In this document: positions 1 to 6,342 of the stretch, piece after piece
How the letters are laid out: each line of letters starts with the position of its first letter
Numbering within the stretch: position 1 is the stretch's first letter
DNA from: a virus
IMG/VR virus record: IMGVR_UViG_3300038701_001616
Span: 1 to 34,583 of that record
DNA: 34,583 nucleotides
Direction: 5' to 3' (one strand)
Made by a program: the position numbers and the translations under genes
Notes under the pieces: generated by a model
Seen by the model: the letters and a program-made list of their open reading frames with translations, nothing else
Told to the model about the DNA's origin: nothing
The model's database searches: none

Positions 1-75
1 GTTCGCATTACAGCGCAGGCTTTCTATTTCCAATTTGGTGGCCCTGCTCAGGAATATTCTCTCTAGGAATGTCAT
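1..75 (-). CDS. Partial ORF at window edge, unknown
   Basis: Open frame of 25 codons that runs off the left edge; the protein begins MTFLERIFLS. Its ATG overlaps the TGA of the preceding gene in an ATGA junction, the usual arrangement in this early operon. That coupling is the main reason to call it. There is too little sequence to assign a function. Confidence 0.5.
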   Translation of the reverse strand, partial: MTFLERIFLSRATKLEIESLRCNAN

Positions 76-236
76 CTGCTCTGCTCCGTTGCTTTGGTTG
101 CCGCGTCTATGGCTGCTGCTGGCCAGCCCTCGGCGAATAGCGCGCGGCGTAGCTGGTCGCGTGGCACCCCGCCTGCTGTGAGGTAGTGAATGCGCGTCGT
201 GACGCTGGCGATCTGCTGTTTCTGGTCGCGGGTCAT
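72..236 (-). CDS. Small early protein, unknown (54 aa)
   Basis: Small protein starting MTRDQKQQIA, preceded by a clear GGGAGG ribosome site. The body (ARG/ALA-rich, with LRRALFAEGWPAAAIDAA) reads like a short helical bundle. It is coupled on both sides by ATGA overlaps: its start overlaps the stop of the winged-helix-like gene upstream, and its stop overlaps the start of the edge ORF. I do not recognise the family. The position suggests an early accessory protein downstream of the replication genes. Confidence 0.6.
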   Translation of the reverse strand: MTRDQKQQIASVTTRIHYLTAGGVPRDQLRRALFAEGWPAAAIDAATKATEQSR

Positions 237-595
237 GCCTCGACCTCCCAAGGCGCAGCCGCGAGGCTCACGCCGACCGTTCTGATTTCACCCACGGAGT
301 TGACCGCATCCATTTCGGTGCGGGTTATCCCCGGCCTGTCGCACACCCGCTGCTTGCCGCCGTCTTTGGGGTGTGGCTTGACCAGCGTGTAATACCGGAT
401 GCCCCGAACCTTGGAATGATGCGCGAGGTAGCCCTGCTTGCAGAGTATCGAGACTTGCGTTCCGACCCACGTGTTGCTTACCGGGCGTCCCAGCTCCCGT
501 TCGATTGCGCGGGATACGTTCAGGGTGCATTCGGGTTCGTCGCCGAAGTTGTCGGTAATCAGGTGCAGGGGGATAGCGCTTTTCTTCGTCACCAT
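233..595 (-). CDS. Small protein with winged-helix-like segment (120 aa)
   Basis: Starts MVTKKSAIPL. I place the start at 595 because this ATG overlaps the stop of the upstream 192-aa gene by seven bases; the longer open frame upstream is arginine-rich shadow sequence. Residues about 25-75 (two helices, then VGTQVSILCKQGYL and a turn into RGIRYYTL) resemble a winged helix-turn-helix, so DNA binding is an inference. The C-terminal third (about 80-120) has no recognised motif. It sits in the early left operon downstream of the replication genes and the iterons. A transcription or origin-binding role is possible but not shown. Confidence 0.7.
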   Translation of the reverse strand: MVTKKSAIPLHLITDNFGDEPECTLNVSRAIERELGRPVSNTWVGTQVSILCKQGYLAHHSKVRGIRYYTLVKPHPKDGGKQRVCDRPGITRTEMDAVNSVGEIRTVGVSLAAAPWEVEA

Positions 596-1167
596 GGGAT
601 TTCGTCCTCCAGCTTTTCTTCGAGTGGCGTTCTTTGGCGCGGGTTGATGCCGCTGATTTCTGCGCCCGGGAAAGTTTCCTTCACCTCGGCAACTGGCGCG
701 GTTTCGCATCGCGCCTTCATCGCCAGGGCGACTTCCCTTAGCGAAAAGAAAATCAGGTCCGGTCGTTTTTCCCGCGCTGCCTGCCATTGGCTGGCGTCGG
801 CGAGAATGCCGAACTTGAAGCCGTCGGCTTCGGCTTCCCAAAAGTCGCCCGCTGCTGGCTGGTGTCCTGCGGCCTCGGCTTCGGCGTCCATGACCTGCAT
901 TCCCCGAACGCAGACCCCGGCCCGTGCCACCGCCTCTTTCGGGTCGTGTGCTTCGAGTGCGGCGTTCAGCTTGGCGACGGCTGATCCGTACTTGGCGGCT
1001 GTCTCTGGGCTGACGAGTGTAGGGAGTCGGTCGATCCCCCACTTCCGATCCATTGCAATCGCCATGCGGTCAAAAGGACCGATTGCATAATCACACTCAA
1101 TGTCGGCTTTGTCGGCCCCGCCGTGCAGCAGTCTGTCGCCTTTGTTTTTCACCCTCGGTCTTTTCAT
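589..1167 (-). CDS. Hypothetical early phage protein (192 aa)
   Basis: A 192-residue soluble protein starting MKRPRVKNKG with a basic N-terminus. The middle is alanine-rich and helical (about 55-110). A hydrophobic stretch follows around 145-165 (PDLIFFSLREVALAMKA), and the end is acidic (EDEIPW). The acidic, aromatic end recalls tails that contact replication proteins, but this is only a resemblance. The start overlaps the stop of the iteron-containing ORF (ATGA), and the stop overlaps the next gene, so it belongs to the same polycistronic message. Family and function not recognised. Confidence 0.7.
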   Translation of the reverse strand: MKRPRVKNKGDRLLHGGADKADIECDYAIGPFDRMAIAMDRKWGIDRLPTLVSPETAAKYGSAVAKLNAALEAHDPKEAVARAGVCVRGMQVMDAEAEAAGHQPAAGDFWEAEADGFKFGILADASQWQAAREKRPDLIFFSLREVALAMKARCETAPVAEVKETFPGAEISGINPRQRTPLEEKLEDEIPW

Positions 1168-1478
1168 TTTTCGACCTCCAGCGCAGCGTGGGCGGTAGAA
1201 CGGTAGAAACCTATAGGGGTTTCTACCGTTTCTACCGCCTTCATCGCCGCAATGCGGAAACGGTAGAAATAGCGGTAGAAACGTGTTTTTAGCATTTCTA
1301 CCGCCCCAGCTAGATCATTGTTTTTATTGGATTTCAGCGGTAGAAACGTGAATTTTAGCATTTCTACCGCCTGTGGATAAAACCCCCGAAAATGGACGTT
1401 TTCTGCGGTGCAGAAAGAGGGGGCGGTAGAAACGCTATTTCTACCGGTTGTAAAATTTGTATAAGCCTTTGCTTTCAT
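1164..1478 (-). CDS. Iteron-spanning ORF, coupled on both sides (104 aa)
   Basis: This frame covers the whole repeat array. Its start codon shares one base with the stop of the primase-helicase gene (TAATG), and an AGGAG ribosome site lies about nine bases upstream. Its stop overlaps the start of the 192-aa gene (ATGA). Both junctions are what a genuine operon gene would have. Against this, the protein is low in complexity because the iterons translate into repeats such as AVEMLK, VETVET and FYR, and no domain is visible. It could be a translated origin region, as in lambdoid phages whose iterons lie inside O, or a frame kept open only to couple translation. Confidence 0.42.
   Translation of the reverse strand: MKAKAYTNFTTGRNSVSTAPSFCTAENVHFRGFYPQAVEMLKFTFLPLKSNKNNDLAGAVEMLKTRFYRYFYRFRIAAMKAVETVETPIGFYRSTAHAALEVEK
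1193..1446. repeat. Iteron array CGGTAGAAA(C), putative replication origin
   Basis: Eleven copies of the core GGTAGAA(A) or its complement lie in about 250 bp. Forward copies start near 1193, 1201, 1261, 1273, 1338 and 1424; inverted copies start near 1219, 1229, 1295, 1361 and 1438. They face each other in pairs and so form palindromes. Two pairs (1273-1305 and 1338-1371) are near-identical copies of a unit of about 33 bp with the spacer TTTTAGCA. The array directly follows the primase/helicase gene. Clustered iterons beside a replication gene are a standard phage and plasmid origin layout. An operator array is the alternative. Confidence 0.8.
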
Positions 1479-3547
1479 TATCTAATTCTCCTATCTACGC
1501 GCCAAATCATGCTTTTTCCTGTTACAAATATTCCGCGACTTTCGGACAGTGCGCGGACTGCGTGATTGAAGGCATGGCGGGGGCTGTTCGAGGTCATTTT
1601 GCCCATGCAGATTTCCCGCAGGGCCTCCGTTTCGACTGCCCAGAATTGCCCCGGTTCCGGCATTCCGACGCCCCCGGGATTGGGTTGCGCCAGCCCTTCG
1701 GCCACCATCTGATCGAAGGCTTCGGCGACGATTTTCTGGTTTCCGCCTAGGCCCTTTTTCGACTTTTTGGCGGCTATGAAGTCCTCGCTATTTGCGGATT
1801 CAACAACGCAGCTTGTGACCTCGTCGCCGTCTTGATCGTGGCCCAGCGTGACGCTTTTGAGGGTAAAGGCGAAGCTGTCGGATCCGGCGTAGTCGCGCTG
1901 TTTCGTGACCATGGCGGCGCGGTGTTGTGCGCCGTCCTCGTCGTCTGTGGTCTGCACTTCGATTTCCGTATCGGTCGCAGCGCGCAGGCTGGAATGGCCT
2001 CTAGCGCCTCTTGCTGTGTCCTTGCCGGTGTGGTGCACAAGCATGATGTGGGCCTGCGTTGCGGCTCTTAGGGCGTCGATATTTCGAATAAGCGCGGTCA
2101 TGTCTGCGGCGCTGTTTTCGTCGCCTCCGGCCATCACGCGGGACAGGGTGTCTATGACAATCATCAGGGGGGCGTCAGGGGCGCGCGCCTTGACCTCTTG
2201 GGCCAATGTCAGCACCGTATTCAGGTCCGCTTCTGATTGCAGCAGATCCATTCCGGCGCGGCGCAGAGCGAACGGCACTTCACACACGCCGGTTTCTGCG
2301 CGCAGGGCGGCAATCCTGTTTGCCACGCCTCTGCCGCCTTCTGCGGCGAGATAGAGCACGGCGGTTTGGCACACCCGCTTGTTGCGCCACTGCGCGCCGA
2401 TTGCGGCGTGATAGGCTACGTCGAGGGCAAAGAAGGTCTTGCCGCTGTTCGACGGCCCGTAGACAACGCTCATGGTTTCCTGGGCGAGAACGCCTTTGAT
2501 GATGTAGCTATCGGCGAGTACCGGCTGAATATCATCGAACCATTCGAGGCCGGCCGGCTGCGCTTCGCTTGTCGTGGCAATGGCTGGTGGCTCGGCGTAT
2601 TTCGGCTCTGGCGTCCATCCCTTTGCGCGCGCCCCGTCGATGGCCGTCTGCACCTCTCTGGCGGTGTCCTCTGCGGTATACCCGGCCAAGGTCAGGGGCT
2701 GCGTCAGGGCGTGAATTTCCGGGTCTGCCAGCCCTTTGCTGACATATGACGCCACGAGACGTATTATCGCGTTATGCCAATCATTCCCCTGCATTGCCTG
2801 AATGGCCATGCGTTCACGGTCGAGCGGTGCTTCGAAGCCGCCAGTGTCGATCCTGAGCGTGTTTTGCGCGGGTGCTGGCGCTGCTGCGAAAACGCGGCCC
2901 ATCTGATCCAGCGTCACGGGCTCGCGGTCGTCGTCGTACTGCGTTCTGATCGTCGTGACTTCTTTGGCGTATCCGCGCTCGACCTTGTGCTTTGCGGGGT
3001 AGCTGACGGTTCCGCCTACGCGCATGATGCGCGACGGGTTCACAACGGTGCTGTCAGAATTGAAGTGCGCCGCGATGCGCTGCTGCATGTCGCGCCACGC
3101 TGACAAATCGGTAATTGGATCTTCCAACTGCCAGTAAATGTGTACGCGGGTTTCCGGTGTTTTGCCGGTGACGATTGCTGCCGAGTATTTCGGGCCGTCG
3201 AAGCGACGGACGTTTTGCGCGCTGTTCTGGTCGTCGCAGTCTGCCCATAGAAAGAAGCTGGCGAGAATGTCGGCGTCGGACGCGGATCCAGTTACATCGT
3301 GCCGGATAGGATTGCGCACGGCATAGATATTATAGCCAAGCCCGTTCATGCTTTCGCACCACTCGACTGCATCATCTATCCAGTCAGGCGCGAATTTAGC
3401 TGTTTGGGGCTGCGCCCCTTCCTTGAAGGCGCGGATTTCAAAAACGGCGGGGGTGCTTAATTCGCCCCAGCGCGCGACCATATACTCGAGGTCGTGGCGG
3501 ATTTCTGCGGTGTTCGGTGTGACCGCCTGCTCTGCACTCGCGGTCAT
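1478..3547 (-). CDS. Primase-polymerase / RepA-like helicase fusion
   Basis: A 689-residue replication protein. The N-terminal part (about 20-215) looks like a prim-pol domain of the archaeo-eukaryotic primase fold: an acidic metal-binding motif WADCDD at 101-106, the segment TRVHIYWQLEDP near 133-144 and NPSRIMRVGGTV near 170-181. The C-terminal part (about 340-570) is a RepA/DnaB-like AAA ATPase with Walker A GPSNSGKT at 364-371, Walker B LMIVIDTLSR at 461-470 and VHHTGKD at 504-510. It would unwind and prime phage DNA, probably at the adjacent iterons. Its start overlaps the stop of the 99-aa gene (TGATG). The domain assignments rest on motifs; the ATPase is the surer one. Confidence 0.93.
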   Translation of the reverse strand: MTASAEQAVTPNTAEIRHDLEYMVARWGELSTPAVFEIRAFKEGAQPQTAKFAPDWIDDAVEWCESMNGLGYNIYAVRNPIRHDVTGSASDADILASFFLWADCDDQNSAQNVRRFDGPKYSAAIVTGKTPETRVHIYWQLEDPITDLSAWRDMQQRIAAHFNSDSTVVNPSRIMRVGGTVSYPAKHKVERGYAKEVTTIRTQYDDDREPVTLDQMGRVFAAAPAPAQNTLRIDTGGFEAPLDRERMAIQAMQGNDWHNAIIRLVASYVSKGLADPEIHALTQPLTLAGYTAEDTAREVQTAIDGARAKGWTPEPKYAEPPAIATTSEAQPAGLEWFDDIQPVLADSYIIKGVLAQETMSVVYGPSNSGKTFFALDVAYHAAIGAQWRNKRVCQTAVLYLAAEGGRGVANRIAALRAETGVCEVPFALRRAGMDLLQSEADLNTVLTLAQEVKARAPDAPLMIVIDTLSRVMAGGDENSAADMTALIRNIDALRAATQAHIMLVHHTGKDTARGARGHSSLRAATDTEIEVQTTDDEDGAQHRAAMVTKQRDYAGSDSFAFTLKSVTLGHDQDGDEVTSCVVESANSEDFIAAKKSKKGLGGNQKIVAEAFDQMVAEGLAQPNPGGVGMPEPGQFWAVETEALREICMGKMTSNSPRHAFNHAVRALSESRGIFVTGKSMIWRVDRRIR

Positions 3548-3846
3548 CAGTCGATTCCGTCCAGCGCTTCTTCACCTGCGTCGATGTATGCTTGTTCGAT
3601 AATGCCGATCAGCGCGGTTTCGCCTTCTACGGCTTTGTAACCGTCGCGCTGGCCCTTCAGGGCATGCGGCCAGAAATTGATGAATTGTGGTTCGCGGCCT
3701 AGGTCAATGACGGCCTGCACGTGCCACGGCGCGGCCTCTGGCGCTGGCTTGAAAAGTGAAATCTGAGGGAATCGTTTGACGATATTGAGAAAAGCTGCGT
3801 TGTTCGCTGCGTGATCTGGCCTGTCGGGATTTGCGTAAAGCTGCAT
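3547..3846 (-). CDS. Small replication-operon protein, unknown (99 aa)
   Basis: Starts MQLYANPDRP. A compact soluble protein with aromatic and proline residues in the middle (APWHVQAVIDLG, about 38-50) and an acidic C-terminus (AGEEALDGID). The stop and the next start overlap (TGATG), tying its translation to the primase-helicase. A gap of about 175 bp with two strong hairpins separates it from the upstream ssDNA-binding candidate. No family recognised. The tight coupling suggests a helicase partner or loader, which is inference only. Confidence 0.72.
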   Translation of the reverse strand: MQLYANPDRPDHAANNAAFLNIVKRFPQISLFKPAPEAAPWHVQAVIDLGREPQFINFWPHALKGQRDGYKAVEGETALIGIIEQAYIDAGEEALDGID

Positions 3847-3879
3847 TGCTAAACGTGCCTCGTTGCTATGGGGATGCCC

Positions 3880-3949
3880 CGCCCCCGGTTGGGGGCGCAG
3901 GCTGGTTCATGGTCACGGGCGGCAGGAGGTGAGATATTTGCCGCCCGTG
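3880..3949 (-). other. Two strong hairpins in the intergenic leader
   Basis: Two inverted repeats lie between the 235-aa gene and the 99-aa gene. CGCCCCC pairs with GGGGGCG across a 4-base loop (3880-3897). CACGGGCGGCA pairs perfectly with TGCCGCCCGTG across 14 bases (3914-3949). Neither is followed by a T-run on the minus strand, so they are poor intrinsic terminators. They may protect the message, set expression ratios or act as a pause site. Confidence 0.5.
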
Positions 3950-3952
3950 GCG

Positions 3953-4024
3953 CTATCTTGGTCGTTTCGCGATGTACCGACGGCTGCGTTCGCGCGCGCG
4001 TTGCTGTTGCGTCGAGCACTGCAT
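3953..4024 (-). CDS. Possible 23-aa basic peptide
   Basis: A short frame starting MQCSTQQQRA whose ATG overlaps the TGA of the upstream gene (TGATG). The product is very basic (RARERSRRYIAKRPR at the end). The overlap is the only support; a GGAG lies about 12 bases upstream. It may be real or a chance frame leading into the hairpin region. Confidence 0.22.
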   Translation of the reverse strand: MQCSTQQQRARERSRRYIAKRPR

Positions 4025-4731
4025 CAGTACATGAACTCCGCATCTGCGGGCACCTGACCGCCGCCCATTCCTACCGCCCCTTGCGCCGCTGCCGGTTGGG
4101 GCGCGGGGGTCGGCTGTTCCGGTGCGGGCGCAGGGGTTGCCTCGCCGGTCGCGATTTTCGGCGCGTCGTCTTTCAGGCAATCCGGGCGGGGAACCCACTT
4201 TTCGATGGTGAGCTGCGGAATATTCGCCGACCCGTTCGGCAGAACGCGCTTTTCAACGCCGGTCTGCTTTACAAGCGGCAAGGTGCCGTCACCGGGGTGC
4301 TGCGCCATGATCTGCTTTGCGAGATTTTCGAACGCGGCGTAAGCGGCAAAGCTGCCCTGTTCCCAAGTTGCGGCCTGCCCGTTTCCGATTGCCAGGCGCA
4401 CGGTCAAAGCCCGCGACCATGCGAAAGCGCCGGATTGTTTCTTGCTGTCGTCGGGACGCGGGGTTGCTTGGGAAATCGACGGGTTCCAGCGGCGTTCCGG
4501 GGCCATGCCCTGAGCGCCGTCTTTTTCCCAGCCCAGCTTGAGGCTGTCGAGATCCATGACGCAGCCGTTTTCAAAGGCGGGGACCATTTCCTCGGTCTTG
4601 TTGCCCGCTTCGTCCTTGCCACGAAGAATCCACTTCATCGGCTGAAAGTTTTTCATCGCGGACCCGTTCGAGGTCCAAGAGATCCACGGCCCGAGACTTC
4701 CGCCGGTGTCACCTGTGTCGATTGCAATCAT
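4024..4731 (-). CDS. Probable phage ssDNA-binding protein (235 aa)
   Basis: A 235-residue protein starting MIAIDTGDTG with a good AAGGAAAG ribosome site. Residues 1-165 look like a compact beta-rich domain with many aromatics (PWISWTSNG, MKWILRGKD, WEKDG). They are followed by a linker rich in Pro, Ala and Gln (about 190-220) and a short acidic/aromatic tail (ADAEFMY). A folded core, disordered linker and tip is the usual plan of single-strand binding proteins. The neighbours (primase-helicase, RusA) fit such a role. I do not see a decisive motif, so the function is inferred from architecture and context. Confidence 0.6.
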   Translation of the reverse strand: MIAIDTGDTGGSLGPWISWTSNGSAMKNFQPMKWILRGKDEAGNKTEEMVPAFENGCVMDLDSLKLGWEKDGAQGMAPERRWNPSISQATPRPDDSKKQSGAFAWSRALTVRLAIGNGQAATWEQGSFAAYAAFENLAKQIMAQHPGDGTLPLVKQTGVEKRVLPNGSANIPQLTIEKWVPRPDCLKDDAPKIATGEATPAPAPEQPTPAPQPAAAQGAVGMGGGQVPADAEFMY

Positions 4732-4778
4732 GTTCTTTCCTTTCGGTCATTGCGCTATCAGGGGCGCTCCCCATGGAA

Positions 4779-4797
4779 GCCGGGAAACCGTCCCGGC
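4779..4797. other. Intergenic hairpin GCCGGGA/TCCCGGC
   Basis: A perfect 7-bp inverted repeat with a 5-base loop in the 74-bp gap upstream of the ssDNA-binding candidate. No T-run follows on either strand. It is probably an RNA-processing or pausing element, or simply a spacer; nothing else is visible in the gap. Confidence 0.35.
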
Positions 4798-4805
4798 GCG
4801 GATAC

Positions 4806-5087
4806 TCAAGCGCGCTGTAGCCGCTCGGCGTATGTCGTTAGGAGTTCATCGAAAACATCCGGGTGCATTTCGGCGAGTGCGAGAATGAAGCCCCAGCGCG
4901 CTGTCATGTGCCGCCGGATTGTTTCGATTTTGCGGGGGCCGTTTTCGTCCAGCATTTCGCCGATCATGTGAAAGGCGAAGTCGTGGGCGATGCGGCTTTC
5001 GTCTTGGATTTCGTATTGGTCGCGAAACCAGTCGGGGACTTGCTCAATCGCCGGGGAAACGGCGTTTCCGGTGTCGATAGTCAGCAT
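4806..5087 (-). CDS. Small helical protein, unknown (93 aa)
   Basis: Start chosen at 5087 (protein begins MLTIDTGNAV) because this ATG overlaps the last codons of RusA (ATGCTGA). The longer frame upstream is arginine-rich and out of frame with RusA. The body is acidic and helical, with DWFRDQYEI, an FAFHMIGEMLDE helix and a C-terminal LLTTYAERLQ helix. Its first residues (IDTGNA) resemble the start of the neighbouring 235-aa protein (IAIDTGDTG). That may be chance or a shared short N-terminal motif. Function not recognised. Confidence 0.68.
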   Translation of the reverse strand: MLTIDTGNAVSPAIEQVPDWFRDQYEIQDESRIAHDFAFHMIGEMLDENGPRKIETIRRHMTARWGFILALAEMHPDVFDELLTTYAERLQRA

Positions 5088-5479
5088 GGCAATGCCTCCA
5101 CGGTTACAACGGTTTGGGCGCGCGGCCCCCAGACTTTGCGGCTGTGCATTTCTGCGATCTGGCCATCGTCGGCGAAGGCGGTACGGTTCAGCCCGTCGCA
5201 GATTGCCTTTTCGATGTTGTCCAGGTCGGGGCGCTGCATGTGCGACTTGTTCAGATGCTCGGCGGTTTTCTTCTTCGACCAAGACTTTGCGGGTTCGAAC
5301 GTCGCGAGGATTTCGACCTTTACCGGGCCTTCCAGCGGCTCTGTGATGACTTGGCTGGCGCATGTGCGCACAGTCTGCTCAAAGCTGATCGTTGCTTTCG
5401 GCGTATATGTGCGGCCATTGCCGAAGCGCGGGCGCTGCTTGGCGAAGGGCTTTCCCGGAATGACAAAGGTAAATCTCAT
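5081..5479 (-). CDS. rusA: RusA-family Holliday junction resolvase
   Basis: A 132-residue RusA-type endonuclease that cuts four-way DNA junctions as a dimer. The N-terminus has the family's FVIPGKPFAKQRPRF signature (5-19). The catalytic block RPDLDNIEKAICDGLN is at 83-98, with metal-binding aspartates D85 and D87, and a further acidic pair follows in AFADD (about 104-105). The length is close to the usual 120 or so residues. In phages it resolves recombination or replication intermediates before packaging. It sits between a 60-aa and a 93-aa gene in the early left operon, next to replication functions. Confidence 0.95.
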   Translation of the reverse strand: MRFTFVIPGKPFAKQRPRFGNGRTYTPKATISFEQTVRTCASQVITEPLEGPVKVEILATFEPAKSWSKKKTAEHLNKSHMQRPDLDNIEKAICDGLNRTAFADDGQIAEMHSRKVWGPRAQTVVTVEALPC

Positions 5480-5482
5480 ATC

Positions 5483-5665
5483 CTAACCCGACTTTCCCGA
5501 CTTGCCGATTTTATCAACGCCGTCGCGCATGTTTTCCAAGCCGCTGTCGAGTGTGCGCCCTTCATCCAAGACGCCGGACACAGATCCAACCGCAGCCTTT
5601 CCAGCCCCGATTGTGGTCTGCACCACGCCCTCAACAGTGTTGGTCACCAAATCAAAAAGTCCCAT
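5483..5665 (-). CDS. Small glycine/valine-rich protein (60 aa)
   Basis: Start chosen at 5665 (MGLFDLVTNT) because TAGGAG lies a good distance upstream; the frame extends further but without a ribosome site. The first half is an amphipathic, small-residue-rich segment (VVQTTIGAGKAAVGSVSG, about 14-31). The rest is charged and ends GKSGKSG. The first half could associate with membrane or form a glycine-zipper helix. It ends just before rusA. No family recognised. Confidence 0.65.
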   Translation of the reverse strand: MGLFDLVTNTVEGVVQTTIGAGKAAVGSVSGVLDEGRTLDSGLENMRDGVDKIGKSGKSG

Positions 5666-5773
5666 CGTCTCGCTCCTAGCTGTCGGTTCCTTTGGCGCAC
5701 TGGCCATCCGCAAAGATGATGGTTACGCCGTTGATTTTCGCCGTTGCGGCGTATTCGGTATGTGCGCGGCCCT

Positions 5774-6028
5774 CTAAAAAGCCCCCGACGCCGAAGCGCC
5801 GGGGAGTTGGACAGAGAGGATTGCGGCAGATGTAACCCGATCTGCCAGCGGGGTTCCGTGAGTGGTGTGCCGGGTCGCAGGCCCACCGGACCCGGCAACG
5901 GTGTCCTGTGCGCTACTGCGGCGCTGGCCCTCCCCAACGCCCTGAGGCAAGGGGTATGGTTTTTCCCACTTGAAAAATGCGGGTGCCGTGCACACCTTTT
6001 CGGGACAGGCAAGAAAAACGGCAGTCAT
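5774..6028 (-). CDS. Doubtful ORF downstream of the Cro-like gene (84 aa)
   Basis: Starts MTAVFLACPE, with its ATG overlapping the TGA of the Cro-like gene (ATGA). The frame runs through two strong hairpins and ends inside the T-run of a terminator. Its composition (many Pro, Thr, Ala, no domain) is what a non-coding GC-rich leader would give. The coupling argues for translation; the RNA structure argues for a leader. A frame ending at 5676 (tail KINGVTIIFADGQCAKG) looks more protein-like, but no canonical start codon was found between its upstream stop and that end. Confidence 0.3.
   Translation of the reverse strand: MTAVFLACPEKVCTAPAFFKWEKPYPLPQGVGEGQRRSSAQDTVAGSGGPATRHTTHGTPLADRVTSAAILSVQLPGASASGAF
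5776..5804 (-). terminator. Strong intrinsic terminator in the early left operon
   Basis: On the minus strand a 9-bp GC-rich stem (one G-U pair) closes a TTCG tetraloop and is followed by GCTTTTT. It lies after the Cro-like gene and before the 60-aa gene and rusA. Leftward early transcription should therefore stop here unless antiterminated or restarted. Confidence 0.85.
5776..5896 (-). ncRNA. Hairpin-rich early leader ending in a terminator
   Basis: Read on the minus strand, three strong hairpins follow one another. GCCGGGTC pairs with GACCCGGC (8 bp, 5869-5896), then GGCAGAT pairs with ATCTGCC (7 bp, 5825-5846), then a 9-bp UUCG hairpin with a T-run. The block lies about 360 bp downstream of the early left promoter, before rusA and the replication genes. 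Such leaders can be antitermination sites (as the put sites of HK022) or immunity RNAs (as in P4). Which one applies here is inference. Confidence 0.5.
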
Positions 6029-6255
6029 TGCGCAGCTACCTCGCTGCACTTTGCTTCGCCGGTCCGGCGGCGCTTGACGCTCTCGGACTTGATATTCCGA
6101 AGGATCATCTGTTCCGTTTCAGGCCAGATGCGTCTTCCACCCCGCAGGCGGTCAATCAAGCGACCGTTGCGAGCCAAAAGGATGCCTGTCCGATGGTCGG
6201 AAAGACCGAATTCGTCCCGAAACCGTTCGACTTTTTTGAGAAGCAAATTTGTCAT
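6025..6255 (-). CDS. Cro-like early regulator (76 aa)
   Basis: Start taken at 6255 (MTNLLLKKVE) because a promoter with -35 TTGACT and -10 GATAGT lies just upstream and would begin the message at or next to this ATG. The longer frame to 6300 would start upstream of the -35 box. A helix-turn-helix-like region lies at about 12-45 (FRDEFGLSDHRTGILLARNG, then IDRLRGG). The C-terminus is basic (SVKRRRTGEAK). It is transcribed divergently from the CI-like repressor with operators between. It is probably the first left-operon gene and the lytic-side regulator. Confidence 0.75.
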   Translation of the reverse strand: MTNLLLKKVERFRDEFGLSDHRTGILLARNGRLIDRLRGGRRIWPETEQMILRNIKSESVKRRRTGEAKCSEVAAQ

Positions 6256-6261
6256 GCGGCA

Positions 6262-6290
6262 ACTATCGCACGCGATAGCGTGCAAGTCAA
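6262..6290 (-). promoter_or_regulatory. Early left promoter, possibly leaderless
   Basis: On the minus strand TTGACT (6285-6290) and GATAGT (6262-6267) are separated by exactly 17 bases. That spacer is the palindromic operator. The expected start point is near 6255, the ATG of the Cro-like gene, so the mRNA may have no leader. Confidence 0.75.
6268..6284. promoter_or_regulatory. Operator O1 (GCACGC-GATA-GCGTGCA)
   Basis: Palindrome with arms GCACGC and GCGTGC around four bases. It fills the spacer of the early left promoter, so a bound repressor would block RNA polymerase. The same pattern recurs at 6817 and 6848. A weaker half-site (GCACGC followed by CATAACGT) lies at 6292-6301. Confidence 0.8.
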
Positions 6291-6342
6291 CGCACGCCAT
6301 AACGTAAGTGCGAGTTTCTTGCTGCCGTGCAAAAATCAGCCG

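Noticed and set aside
596-1042. N-terminal extension of the 120-aa winged-helix-like protein
   Set aside because: The extension is Arg/Gly-rich and lies fully inside the 192-aa gene in another frame; the ATG at 595 overlaps that gene's stop.
1193-1446. CRISPR array
   Set aside because: Repeats are about 10 bp, occur in both orientations and have no regular spacers; no cas genes nearby.
3880-3949. Intrinsic terminators between replication genes
   Set aside because: Stems are strong but no T-run follows on the minus strand, so they are listed only as hairpins.
3868-4971. Long plus-strand open frame (367 codons) opposite the ssDNA-binding candidate
   Set aside because: Arginine/cysteine-rich shadow of minus-strand genes in GC-rich DNA; no ribosome site, and the minus genes have better coding character.
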